Source of the DNA: Allopontixanthobacter confluentis
Lineage (GTDB): Bacteria > Pseudomonadota > Alphaproteobacteria > Sphingomonadales > Sphingomonadaceae
Assembly (NCBI RefSeq): GCF_009827615.1
Contig: NZ_WTYU01000001.1
Location: forward strand, 269,001-333,000
Direction of reading: 5' to 3'
DNA: 64,000 bases
In this document: positions 56,895 through 64,000 of the stretch, piece after piece
Layout of the letters: each line of letters starts with the position of its first letter
How positions within the stretch are numbered: position 1 is the first letter of the stretch
Made by a program: the position numbers and the translations under genes
The notes under the pieces: generated by a model
The model's input: the letters and a program-made list of their open reading frames with translations, nothing else
Told to the model about the DNA's origin: nothing
Database searches by the model: none

Positions 56895-57905
56895 CTAAAC
56901 TTGCCCCGGCTTGGCTGCAAATGCGTCGCTGATCGAACAGGCCGCAGGGCCAAGAATCACAATGAACAGCACTGGCAGAATGAACATGATCAGCGGAATG
57001 GTCATGATGGCTGGCAGACGCGCTGCTTTTTCCTCGGCGCGCATCATCCGTTCATTGCGGAATTCAGCTGACAGGACGCGCAGGGCAGAGGCCAGCGGCG
57101 TGCCGTATCGTTCTGTCTGGACCATGGTGGTGACCACACCGCGCACCGATTCCAGATTGACCCGGTACGCGAGATTGTTGAACGCCATTTTGCGTTCGGT
57201 GAGGAACGACAGTTCGATGGCGGTCAGGGCAAATTCGTCGCCCAGTTCAGGGTAGGCGCGGCCCAGTTCTTTTGCCACGCGGTTAAAGGCGGCATCCACT
57301 GTCAGGCCCGCTTCAGCGCAAATCACCAGCAGATCGAGCGCGTCAGGCAGGCCTTTTCTGACCAGGGCAGTGCGCTTGTTTGTCTTGTTCTTAAGGAAGA
57401 TTTCCGGGCCTTTGTACCCTATGAACAGCATGAAAGCGAAGGCTGCCAGCTTTTTCATATCGCCCCATTCGGGGAAGAAATTGGCCACGTAAATGACCAG
57501 AAAACCAATGCCGCCCAGCACCAGCGGCAATACCAGCCGCGCGAAAATGACCAGCACGGCCAGTTCCTTGTTGCGATAGCCGGCATGCGCCAGCTTCTGC
57601 TGGATCGTTTCGATCTGGCTCTGCTGCAGCACTTTCAGGCTCGACAACGTATCACGGACGCGCTCTGTGCCTTCGGTCTTGCGGATCAGGCTGGCGCGTT
57701 TTCGTCCGCCCTGTTTGACAATGCCGGCTTTCAACTCGTCACGACGCGCATTCAGCGCCTTTACGCGGCCTGCCATCGGGTCTTTCACCGTAACGGCAGC
57801 GTAAATGGCCATGATGACGGCAAAGGCTGCGACACCTGCCAGCAACGTACCGACAAAAATGACGTCAATGCCAAGCAGGGTTGGTCCGGGCGGGGTATTT
57901 ATCAT
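56895..57905 (-). CDS. tadC: Tad pilus inner-membrane protein TadC
   Basis: Inner-membrane platform protein of the tight-adherence (Flp) pilus. The 336-residue product has the T2SF/GspF domain (about 155-300) with LPDALDLLVICAEAGLTVDAAFNRV and membrane helices at both ends. The pairing with TadB (323 residues) as adjacent GspF-like genes is typical for tad loci. Last gene of the minus-strand cluster, 15 bases behind tadB. Confidence 0.92.
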   Translation of the reverse strand: MINTPPGPTLLGIDVIFVGTLLAGVAAFAVIMAIYAAVTVKDPMAGRVKALNARRDELKAGIVKQGGRKRASLIRKTEGTERVRDTLSSLKVLQQSQIETIQQKLAHAGYRNKELAVLVIFARLVLPLVLGGIGFLVIYVANFFPEWGDMKKLAAFAFMLFIGYKGPEIFLKNKTNKRTALVRKGLPDALDLLVICAEAGLTVDAAFNRVAKELGRAYPELGDEFALTAIELSFLTERKMAFNNLAYRVNLESVRGVVTTMVQTERYGTPLASALRVLSAEFRNERMMRAEEKAARLPAIMTIPLIMFILPVLFIVILGPAACSISDAFAAKPGQV

Positions 57906-57920
57906 TGTCTTTGTCCTCGC

Positions 57921-58892
57921 TCAGATTTCGAAACTGACCATCTTGGCCATGATGAACGCCCCGATGGACATCCACACCATACCGCCAAGACCGGTTGCAA
58001 TCAGGCGGTCATCCACGAAGAAACCACCAATATAGTCGGGATTGATCCACCAGATCATGAAGAACACAATGAACGGCAGCGCGCCCACGATATAGGCTGA
58101 TGCCTTGGATTCAGAGCTCATCGCCTTGATCTTCAGCTTCATCTGCGAACGTTTGCGCAGCACATCGCCCAGATTGGACAGGGTTTCAGCCAGATTGCCG
58201 CCTGTCTCGCGCTGGATGGCGAGGGTGATGCAGAAGAAGTTGAATTCGGCAATGCCCAGCCGGTCACCAGTTTCCTGAAGAGATTCCTCCATCGTCCGGC
58301 CAATTTTGATGCGTTCGACCACACCCTTGAATTCCGCGCCCACTGGCCCCGGCACTTCCTGTGCAACCACGCCCAGCGTTTCGGTAACCGGCAGGCCGGA
58401 CCGCAGACCGCGCACGAGCAAGTCGATGGCATCAGGGAATTTGGCGTTGAATTTGGCCGTGCGCCGCTTGATGTTGGAATTGACCACCATATGCGGCACG
58501 CCGGCACCCACCAGAAGCCCGATGCCCAGGGACAGCAGGCCTGCACCAGTGCGCAGGAACATCAGCATGGCGATAAACAGCGCAATGCCAAGCGATGTGT
58601 AGAGATATTGTGATACTGTCCATTTCTTGCCGCTGCGGTCAAGCCGGGCGGCAAGCGCTTCAGTCCGCGAACCTGAACCCTTGACCGTAAAAGTCTTGGG
58701 CTTGCGCGAGGCAATCGCTTTCTTGAGCTGCGATTCCACCTTGGTATCGGTGTTTTCGGAATGGCGATAGCGCACAGCATCCAGCCGGCGCTGGCTGGCC
58801 TTTGCCGCTGAAGGGCCGGCCACCAGGGTGTAACCGATGACCATCAGCGCCATCATGCCACCGATTATCAGCAGGAGCTGTAGAATGCTCAT
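57921..58892 (-). CDS. tadB: Tad pilus inner-membrane protein TadB
   Basis: GspF-like inner-membrane protein of the Flp pilus assembly platform. The 323 residues have an N-terminal helix (1-22), the T2SF domain (about 150-280: FPDAIDLLVRGLRSGLPVTETLGVV, REVGGNLAETLSNL-like QRETGGNLAETLSNLGDVLR) and C-terminal helices. In most tad loci cpaF (TadA ATPase) lies directly upstream; here an 88-base gap separates tadB from cpaE instead. Confidence 0.92.
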   Translation of the reverse strand: MSILQLLLIIGGMMALMVIGYTLVAGPSAAKASQRRLDAVRYRHSENTDTKVESQLKKAIASRKPKTFTVKGSGSRTEALAARLDRSGKKWTVSQYLYTSLGIALFIAMLMFLRTGAGLLSLGIGLLVGAGVPHMVVNSNIKRRTAKFNAKFPDAIDLLVRGLRSGLPVTETLGVVAQEVPGPVGAEFKGVVERIKIGRTMEESLQETGDRLGIAEFNFFCITLAIQRETGGNLAETLSNLGDVLRKRSQMKLKIKAMSSESKASAYIVGALPFIVFFMIWWINPDYIGGFFVDDRLIATGLGGMVWMSIGAFIMAKMVSFEI

Positions 58893-58936
58893 GATCTGGT
58901 CCAGCCTTTCTTGAAATTACTATGCGGTAACAATTG

Positions 58937-58974
58937 GCCGCCTGTGCCCCACCGTGGGGCGGGGCGCAGGCGGC
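58937..58974 (-). terminator. GC-rich hairpin behind cpaE
   Basis: A 14-bp stem (58937-58950 with 58961-58974, one G.T wobble) with a 10-base loop lies just beyond the cpaE stop, in the gap before tadB. The T-run on the minus strand is poor (CCAATTGTT). It may terminate or attenuate the upstream pilus operon. Confidence 0.5.
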
Positions 58975-58980
58975 GGCAGT

Positions 58981-60261
58981 TCATCCGGCGTTGACGGTTG
59001 CCTTCTTGTCTTTCTTGGCAAGCAGGGACTTCAGATCAAAATTGCCGAGCAGCGATTTTTTCGCAGGTTCATCTTCATCGGCCATTTCATCTGACGCACC
59101 AATAATGCGATCAGCCAATTGCCGAATGACCTGGCTTGATTTGCTGGACCGGTTGGCATCGGCAAACGTCTGCCCCAGCTTGGCTGCATTGGCGGCAGCC
59201 TTGCTGTCCATCGGCACCAGAAAATCGATCTTGCGTTCGATCGAGGCTTCAAAGTCAGCCTTGCTGATTTCGACCATTCCGGTCTGCACCTTGTTCGCCA
59301 CGATCAGCGGCTGTGCATGGGCAGCATTGGATTTGAGCCATGACAGGATGCGGATGGTATCGCGCGCCGATGCCAATGTCATTTCCGTGGTCAGGACAAC
59401 CACGTTTACGTCAGCCAGCAGATGCGGGAAATTGATCAGCATGTTGCGCGGCAGGTCGATCATGGTCATTTCAAACGCCTGGCGGAATTCTTCCTCCAGC
59501 TGCAGAAACGCCGAACCGTCAGTCATCAGCGGCGCGTTGATAGGGGCTTCTGCTGACAGGATGGCGAGGTTGTCATTTGCACGGATCATCGCGCGTTCGA
59601 TAAACAGTCCGTCGATCCGGCTGGGGTTGTCAATCGCATCAGTCAGGCCGCGGCCCGGTTCCAGATCAAGCGACAAGGCGCCGGTTCCGAAATGGATGTC
59701 GAGATCCAGCAATGCCGTCGGCATCTTGTGATCGGTGCTGAACAGCCAGGCCAGCGACGTTGCCAGCGTGGATGCGCCAACCCCGCCACGGGTGCCGACC
59801 ACGGCGGTGGAGATATGGCGCTTGGCCGCATCGGGATCATTCGCCTTGGGCGCGGAAAACACTGCCTGTGCCTGCGTCAGCGAATCGCGGACGGCATTGG
59901 CGGACAATGGTTTCAGCAGATAGTCATGGATCCCGCTCGACAGCAGATCGCGGTAAAGGCGAACATCATTCACCTGTCCCACGGCAATCACCACCGTGCC
60001 CGGTTCGCAAACCTCGGCCAGGGCGTTGATGTCATTCAGCGGATCGCCGCTTTCCGACAGATCGACCATCAGAATGTTCGGGCTGGCTGCGACAGACAGC
60101 GACTGGACTGCGTTACGCAGGCCGCCTTTGGCGCATTTTTCAGACTGCCATCCCATTTCGATAGCGACGGGGCGCAGCACATCCAGCGCTGCTTCGTCAC
60201 AAATAAATGCTGCGAATGGATCGCGGCCGCCTACGGCTCCGGATTTCCAGGGTGCGTTCAT
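58981..60261 (-). CDS. cpaE: Pilus assembly protein CpaE/TadZ
   Basis: ParA/MinD-like ATPase that localises the Flp pilus machinery. The 426 residues have an N-terminal receiver-like domain (about 15-135: LMVDLSESGDP, DYLLKPLSANAV). An atypical Walker A, GTRGGVGAST (156-165), follows, in which the usual Lys after Gly is Ala, as in CpaE/TadZ. VVLTTEMTLASARDT is in the ATPase core. It is followed by 88 bases with a hairpin and then tadB, not by cpaF. Confidence 0.92.
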   Translation of the reverse strand: MNAPWKSGAVGGRDPFAAFICDEAALDVLRPVAIEMGWQSEKCAKGGLRNAVQSLSVAASPNILMVDLSESGDPLNDINALAEVCEPGTVVIAVGQVNDVRLYRDLLSSGIHDYLLKPLSANAVRDSLTQAQAVFSAPKANDPDAAKRHISTAVVGTRGGVGASTLATSLAWLFSTDHKMPTALLDLDIHFGTGALSLDLEPGRGLTDAIDNPSRIDGLFIERAMIRANDNLAILSAEAPINAPLMTDGSAFLQLEEEFRQAFEMTMIDLPRNMLINFPHLLADVNVVVLTTEMTLASARDTIRILSWLKSNAAHAQPLIVANKVQTGMVEISKADFEASIERKIDFLVPMDSKAAANAAKLGQTFADANRSSKSSQVIRQLADRIIGASDEMADEDEPAKKSLLGNFDLKSLLAKKDKKATVNAG

Positions 60262-60272
60262 CTCAATTCCCC

Positions 60273-60914
60273 TTATTCGTCCGAGGCGGTCTCTTTCAGA
60301 CCACCTTCACCAGTCGGCGCTTGTTTGCGATAGCTTGCGATGGCCTTGGAACCTGTCGACACGACAGTTTCGCCAGAACCCTTCTGACCGGTGATCAGAT
60401 CTTCCGGATTTGCGATCATGGCAGCAAAATTGCTGTTGATGGCGCAGCCGTAATTCGCACGGGTTGCGTTGTTGTAATTGGCGTCTGATTTTTCGGACCA
60501 GTTCGGGCAATTGGGCACCGAAGCACTGGTCCGGGTGATGACCACGCGGGCATTGCCCGGCTCCACATAGCCCGCTGTCATTGGTGCGCCTTCGCTTACC
60601 AGAATGCCGTGGCGCGCAGCCAGCTTGGAAATGGCATTGCGGGTCGCGCCGCTCATCATCGGATCATCGATGGAGACACGGTCACCATAACGAAGGTCCA
60701 TGGATTCAAACCAGGCTGCGAGGCGTTGCTGTTCCGGAACGGACAGGCCGCCGGCTCCGGCAGAAACGTCAAACGCATAATTGGTGCGTTCCACGACCGG
60801 CTGGTTCAGGCTTTCCAGACCGCGATGGGTCGGCATGCCGCCACACGCGCCCAGGGCAAGCCCAAGGGAAAGGGCAAGAGCGCCAGCTAATTTGCGATTT
60901 GATGCAATAGGCAT
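60273..60914 (-). CDS. cpaD: CpaD family pilus assembly lipoprotein
   Basis: Outer-membrane lipoprotein of the Flp pilus secretion channel. The 213 residues begin with a lipoprotein signal ending GAC at Cys24 and contain the CpaD core (RVVITRTSASVPNCPNWS, NFAAMIANPEDLITGQ). ATG 60914 is chosen: AAAGGTG lies 7 bases before it, while the GTG at 60932 would add six residues only. Between cpaC and cpaE, spacing 11-14 bases on both sides, so operon. Confidence 0.92.
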   Translation of the reverse strand: MPIASNRKLAGALALSLGLALGACGGMPTHRGLESLNQPVVERTNYAFDVSAGAGGLSVPEQQRLAAWFESMDLRYGDRVSIDDPMMSGATRNAISKLAARHGILVSEGAPMTAGYVEPGNARVVITRTSASVPNCPNWSEKSDANYNNATRANYGCAINSNFAAMIANPEDLITGQKGSGETVVSTGSKAIASYRKQAPTGEGGLKETASDE

Positions 60915-60928
60915 TGTTTTCACCTTTC

Positions 60929-62500
60929 TCACTTGAGGCTGAAGCCAGGAGTAGCGGCCGCATCGGCGCGCCGGTCCTTCTTGCGCTTTGGTCCGTTGCC
61001 ATTGGCCTGTCGGTCCTGCTGGGCAGGGCCGGGCATGATGGCGGCTGGGTCTATCTGCGAAACAGACGGCGAGGGCACTTCACCTTCCTTCACCGAAGGC
61101 ATGGGGCGGGTAGCACCTGAAACGCCGTCATTTTCGCGGAAACCAAGCAGGCTTTGCAGTTCGGTTGCCGCGCGGAAGCCATCGGTAGGCAGTTTGATGT
61201 CGGACGCATCGACCGGTTTCACCAGATATGGCGTGACCACGATGACCAGCTCGGTTTCGCCCTTGCGGAATTCGCGCGAGCGGAACAGATTGCCAAGGAT
61301 CGGCACGTCACCCACGCCCGGTGCCTTGTCGATCGTGTTCTGGGCATTGTTCGACATGAGGCCGGCGATCATGAAGCTCTGGCCGGAGCCAAGTTCCACG
61401 GTCGTTTCTGCGCGGCGGATGGTGAGGGCCGGAATATTGAAGCCGTTCAGCGTCACTGCGCCCTGGCTCGACAGTTCGGACACTTCGGGCCGTACGCGGA
61501 TCGAAATGCGGCCATTGGCCAGAACGGTTGGCGTATAGGCCAGGCTAACCCCAAATTTACGATATTCAATCGAGGTTGTGCCCAGACCCTGACTGATCGG
61601 GATCGGGAATTCACCGCCAGCAAGAAAATCGGCAGTTTCGCCCGAAAGAGCAGTCAGGTTGGGCTGCGACAGAGTGGTCACCAGGCCTTCACGTTCTGCC
61701 AGATCCAGCGCGCCGCCAAGGTCGAGGCCAAGAAACTTGCCGAAGCCGGCGATGGTGGCACCGCTGGCAACGGTGGTAACAAGCGTCGAGCCCGCGCTGG
61801 CTTCCGTGCCGTTGACAAAGGCTGTGCCGCCCGGCGTATATTGCGGGAATGCACCGTCACGGCCAATGCCAACGCCGAATTTGAAACCATTGGACTGGTC
61901 TGCGCTGAGCAGGTTGGTGCCAATGGCCCGGACCAGCGAGCGGCTGACTTCGGCAAACCGCACTTGCAGATTGACCTGCAAAGGGGTCGCCATTTTCAGG
62001 CGGCTGATAACATTGCTGTCATCGCCGACAAATGCCGACACCAGGCGTTCAGCTTCAGCGGCGTCCTCCGGCGCGGCCACTGTGCCGGTAAGAAGAACAG
62101 TGTTGGTGCCCATGGTGGATACCGAAATCTGTGCTTCGGGCATGGCCAGCGCCAGCATCTGGTCAATGCTGCCGATGTTGGAACCAACGCGGACATTGGC
62201 GGACCATACGATGTCACCGGCGCTATTGCTGGCATAGACCGTGGTTTCACCGCCTGCCTTGCCAAAGACATATAGCTGCCGCTGCGATTTGACCTGCACA
62301 TCGGCAATCGAATCATTGGCGACAAAAATATCGGCCATTGAACCGGGGACATTGATCAGTTCACCGCGGCCGATCGACAGGACGATTTCCTGTGACGGGC
62401 TTCTGATGGACTGGGCATTGGCCACACCTGCAGGAACCCCTGCAATCGGCATTATGGCAAAACTGGATAGCAGTAAAGTGGCTGTCAGGCGGCGTTTCAT
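60929..62500 (-). CDS. cpaC: Pilus secretin CpaC/RcpA
   Basis: Outer-membrane secretin of the Flp pilus. The 523 residues include a signal peptide (about 1-29, ending ANAQ), the periplasmic N-domain/BON region (about 40-200) and the secretin beta domain (about 280-440: QPNLTALSGETADFLAGGEFPIP, GRISIRVRPEVSELS, VPILGNLFRSREF). A C-terminal Pro-rich tail follows. The start at 62500 has AAGGGGC upstream; the ATG at 62563 would overlap cpaB and break up the signal peptide. Fourth gene from the cpaA end. Confidence 0.92.
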   Translation of the reverse strand: MKRRLTATLLLSSFAIMPIAGVPAGVANAQSIRSPSQEIVLSIGRGELINVPGSMADIFVANDSIADVQVKSQRQLYVFGKAGGETTVYASNSAGDIVWSANVRVGSNIGSIDQMLALAMPEAQISVSTMGTNTVLLTGTVAAPEDAAEAERLVSAFVGDDSNVISRLKMATPLQVNLQVRFAEVSRSLVRAIGTNLLSADQSNGFKFGVGIGRDGAFPQYTPGGTAFVNGTEASAGSTLVTTVASGATIAGFGKFLGLDLGGALDLAEREGLVTTLSQPNLTALSGETADFLAGGEFPIPISQGLGTTSIEYRKFGVSLAYTPTVLANGRISIRVRPEVSELSSQGAVTLNGFNIPALTIRRAETTVELGSGQSFMIAGLMSNNAQNTIDKAPGVGDVPILGNLFRSREFRKGETELVIVVTPYLVKPVDASDIKLPTDGFRAATELQSLLGFRENDGVSGATRPMPSVKEGEVPSPSVSQIDPAAIMPGPAQQDRQANGNGPKRKKDRRADAAATPGFSLK

Positions 62501-62564
62501 GGTGTTGCCCCTTGGTTTCGGGCCAGTTGCCTGGCGGGCGAAAGCTGTTTCGATCCTGTGCATG

Positions 62565-63593
62565 TCAGTTCTTTCCTACCGGGACTTCGACTGTTTCCTT
62601 GCCGCGCGTCACGCGGACAACCGGGCCCTGGCGGACAGGTGCCGCGCTGACAGATGGCGTGCTGCCACCAGCGGAGGAATTGGCGATATATTGCTGCGGT
62701 GCGGGCGCGTTGGCGGTGCCCTGCGGGGGCATGGTGCGGCGCTGGAAGCGCGAGACATCACCACCGGTGACAAAGCTGTTCGATTTGTCACTGGGGCGCG
62801 ACATGGCCTGCGCGAGGAGCTTTTCCTCTTCTTCAGGGGTCGCATTGTCAGGCACGTTGATTTCACCTGCCGCAATGGCGCGATCGAGTTCAATCTGATT
62901 GTCCGCGATGGAGCGGAGTGACAGGCTGAGAGTGCCGATGGTCTGCGCAACGGCAACCTTTTCAGCCATGGTCGGCGTGACTTCCAGCGTAACCGTGCGG
63001 AATTCCCGGACCACGGTCTTGCCTTCCAGCTTTTCTGTGGTGGTCGACTGGTCAGTGGCCAGAACGCGCAAGTTGCGAAGCACGGTTTCAGATGCCTTCA
63101 GCGGCTGGCCTTCTTCGCCATCGACTGTCTGCGTCAGCACGATATCCACCCGGTCACCCGGAAAGACGAAGCCTGCAACACCGGTCTTGGCCGATACAGG
63201 CACTGTAACAGCGCGCATGCCAGGGCCCAGGGCTGCGGCCAGGAAGCCGCGGTCACCGGGGGCCACCAGAGACCCTTGTGTAACCGGTTCGCCTGCAGTG
63301 ACCTGATGGCGCACGACCGTGCCCAGCAGTTTGGAAATGTCCGCTTCACCTTCGATGAAATAGGCATCCTGCACCATTTCGGCAGGCCACATCTGATAGC
63401 TGATCGAATCTGCCGTGATGATCGTGCCAACCGGCAATGCGCGCTGTGCAACCAGAACCTTGGGCCCCTGCGGCACAGCTGCCGCCTCCGCCTGAGGGGC
63501 CGATGCCCCTGCAAACATGCTCCGCGCTGCAAGCGCTGTACCGATCGCGATGATCAGTGCTCCGAGCAGCAGAACCAGCTTCTTCCTGTCCAT
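62565..63593 (-). CDS. cpaB: Flp pilus assembly protein CpaB/RcpC
   Basis: Periplasmic Flp pilus protein with an SAF domain, anchored at the N-terminus. The 342 residues have a membrane helix (about 7-27), then the SAF domain (about 45-115: VLVAQRALPVGTIITADS), DRGFLAAALGPGMRAVTVPVS and FVFPGDRVDIVLTQTV. The C-terminal third is Pro/Ala-rich and probably disordered. It follows the prepilin peptidase gene by 87 bases and precedes cpaC. Confidence 0.93.
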   Translation of the reverse strand: MDRKKLVLLLGALIIAIGTALAARSMFAGASAPQAEAAAVPQGPKVLVAQRALPVGTIITADSISYQMWPAEMVQDAYFIEGEADISKLLGTVVRHQVTAGEPVTQGSLVAPGDRGFLAAALGPGMRAVTVPVSAKTGVAGFVFPGDRVDIVLTQTVDGEEGQPLKASETVLRNLRVLATDQSTTTEKLEGKTVVREFRTVTLEVTPTMAEKVAVAQTIGTLSLSLRSIADNQIELDRAIAAGEINVPDNATPEEEEKLLAQAMSRPSDKSNSFVTGGDVSRFQRRTMPPQGTANAPAPQQYIANSSAGGSTPSVSAAPVRQGPVVRVTRGKETVEVPVGKN

Positions 63594-63680
63594 GGCTTTT
63601 CAAGCCCCCTATTCGGCCCATTTCGATAAAAGTCGGGCGGTGTGTCTGTCTTGGTTAAGACAAGTTGGTTAAGATCGGGT

Positions 63681-64000
63681 TTACCCCGCGTTGGCTGCCG
63701 CCCCCGCGGCAGGTAGATAATGTGTCGCCAGCACCCACAGGCCAGCGGTCGAAATCGCGACCCCATATGGAATGGCCAGCCTGTCCTTGCGGCGGCGCGC
63801 CACGTGCCACGCGCCCATCACAAGGGTGAGCACGCCGCCCACCAGGGCCATCACGATAAGCAGTTTGAGAAACCAGGTCGGCTCGATCCACAGCGCCAGC
63901 GCGGTCAACAGCTTCACATCGCCGCCGCCCATTGCGCCCAGCGCAAACAGGCCTGCCAGAATGGCAAAGGCGGCAATGGCAACGCCGATCTGCAGTGCCA
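63681..64000 (-). CDS. cpaA: Prepilin peptidase CpaA/TadV, 5' end cut by window edge
   Basis: Type IV prepilin peptidase (A24) that processes Flp pilins in the inner membrane. The frame is open from the right edge (64000) to TAA at 63681. It shows the A24 motif GGGDVKLL (active-site Asp in GxGD; here MGGGDVKLLTALAL) and hydrophobic segments on both sides. About 106 residues are visible; the family is about 160-170, so the N-terminal third or so is missing. It heads the minus-strand pilus cluster visible here. Confidence 0.9.
   Translation of the reverse strand, partial: ALQIGVAIAAFAILAGLFALGAMGGGDVKLLTALALWIEPTWFLKLLIVMALVGGVLTLVMGAWHVARRRKDRLAIPYGVAISTAGLWVLATHYLPAAGAAANAG

Noticed and set aside
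1-64000. tRNA, rRNA, CRISPR array, insertion sequence or prophage
   Set aside because: No cloverleaf with conserved GGTTCRA arm, no regularly spaced repeats and no transposase or phage structural motif was seen by eye. A tRNAscan or ISfinder run could still find a short one.

Overview
The window looks like chromosomal DNA from an alphaproteobacterium, most likely the order Sphingomonadales (Sphingomonadaceae/Erythrobacteraceae type). The inference rests on gene content: an ATP12-type F1-ATPase chaperone, a TorF-type porin, a TSUP permease next to a TIGR02186 protein, a DUF4153 membrane protein, GatCAB, two ~1000-residue TonB-dependent receptors (TBDRs) and a Caulobacter-type cpa/tad pilus locus. 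I did not recognise any rRNA, tRNA, insertion sequence, phage or CRISPR array. Coding density is high and many genes are joined by 4-base ATGA overlaps.

Layout. 1-4.8 kb: UDP-glucose dehydrogenase (cut by the left edge) coupled to a metallophosphatase, a TorF porin, glyoxalase I, and the NhaA antiporter. 4.9-11.1 kb: a membrane GT2 glycosyltransferase coupled to a presumed outer-membrane protein (an NfrB/NfrA-like pair), a TSUP permease with its TIGR02186 partner, and a HerA-like ATPase. 11.1-15 kb: valS, a small unknown gene and queE. 15-18.7 kb: a four-gene Mla/MCE lipid-transport operon. 18.7-22.7 kb: ATP12 chaperone, small membrane protein, HAD phosphatase, PaiB-like flavin protein, RluA-family pseudouridine synthase with a long basic tail, and the CrcB fluoride channel. 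23-29.1 kb: rpsU, an anchored FKBP, a DUF4153 protein and gatCAB. 29.2-36.2 kb: two secreted unknowns, a small unknown, an M16 protease and a penicillin-acylase-family enzyme. 36.5-39.1 kb: clpB behind a heat-shock-like promoter.

39.2-53.1 kb is the accessory-looking part. Two TBDR genes sit with a TPR-sulfotransferase, a second P-loop protein, a secreted two-Cys protein, a methyltransferase, a TPR protein ending in a 2OG-Fe(II) oxygenase domain, and a separate 2OG-Fe(II) oxygenase. Between the two sulfotransferase-type genes lies what looks like the last few codons and terminator of a third, deleted TBDR. This is the best candidate for an uncharacterised system: receptors plus enzymes that could modify the receptor, its ligand or another exported molecule. 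That functional link is inference from proximity.

53.2-56.8 kb: thiolase, short-chain dehydrogenase, crotonase and a MarR regulator, which suggests a regulated acyl-CoA catabolic operon. 56.9-64 kb: tadC, tadB, cpaE, cpaD, cpaC, cpaB and the end of cpaA, all on the minus strand. The ATPase gene cpaF, usually found between cpaE and tadB, is absent. An 88-base gap containing a strong hairpin occupies that place.
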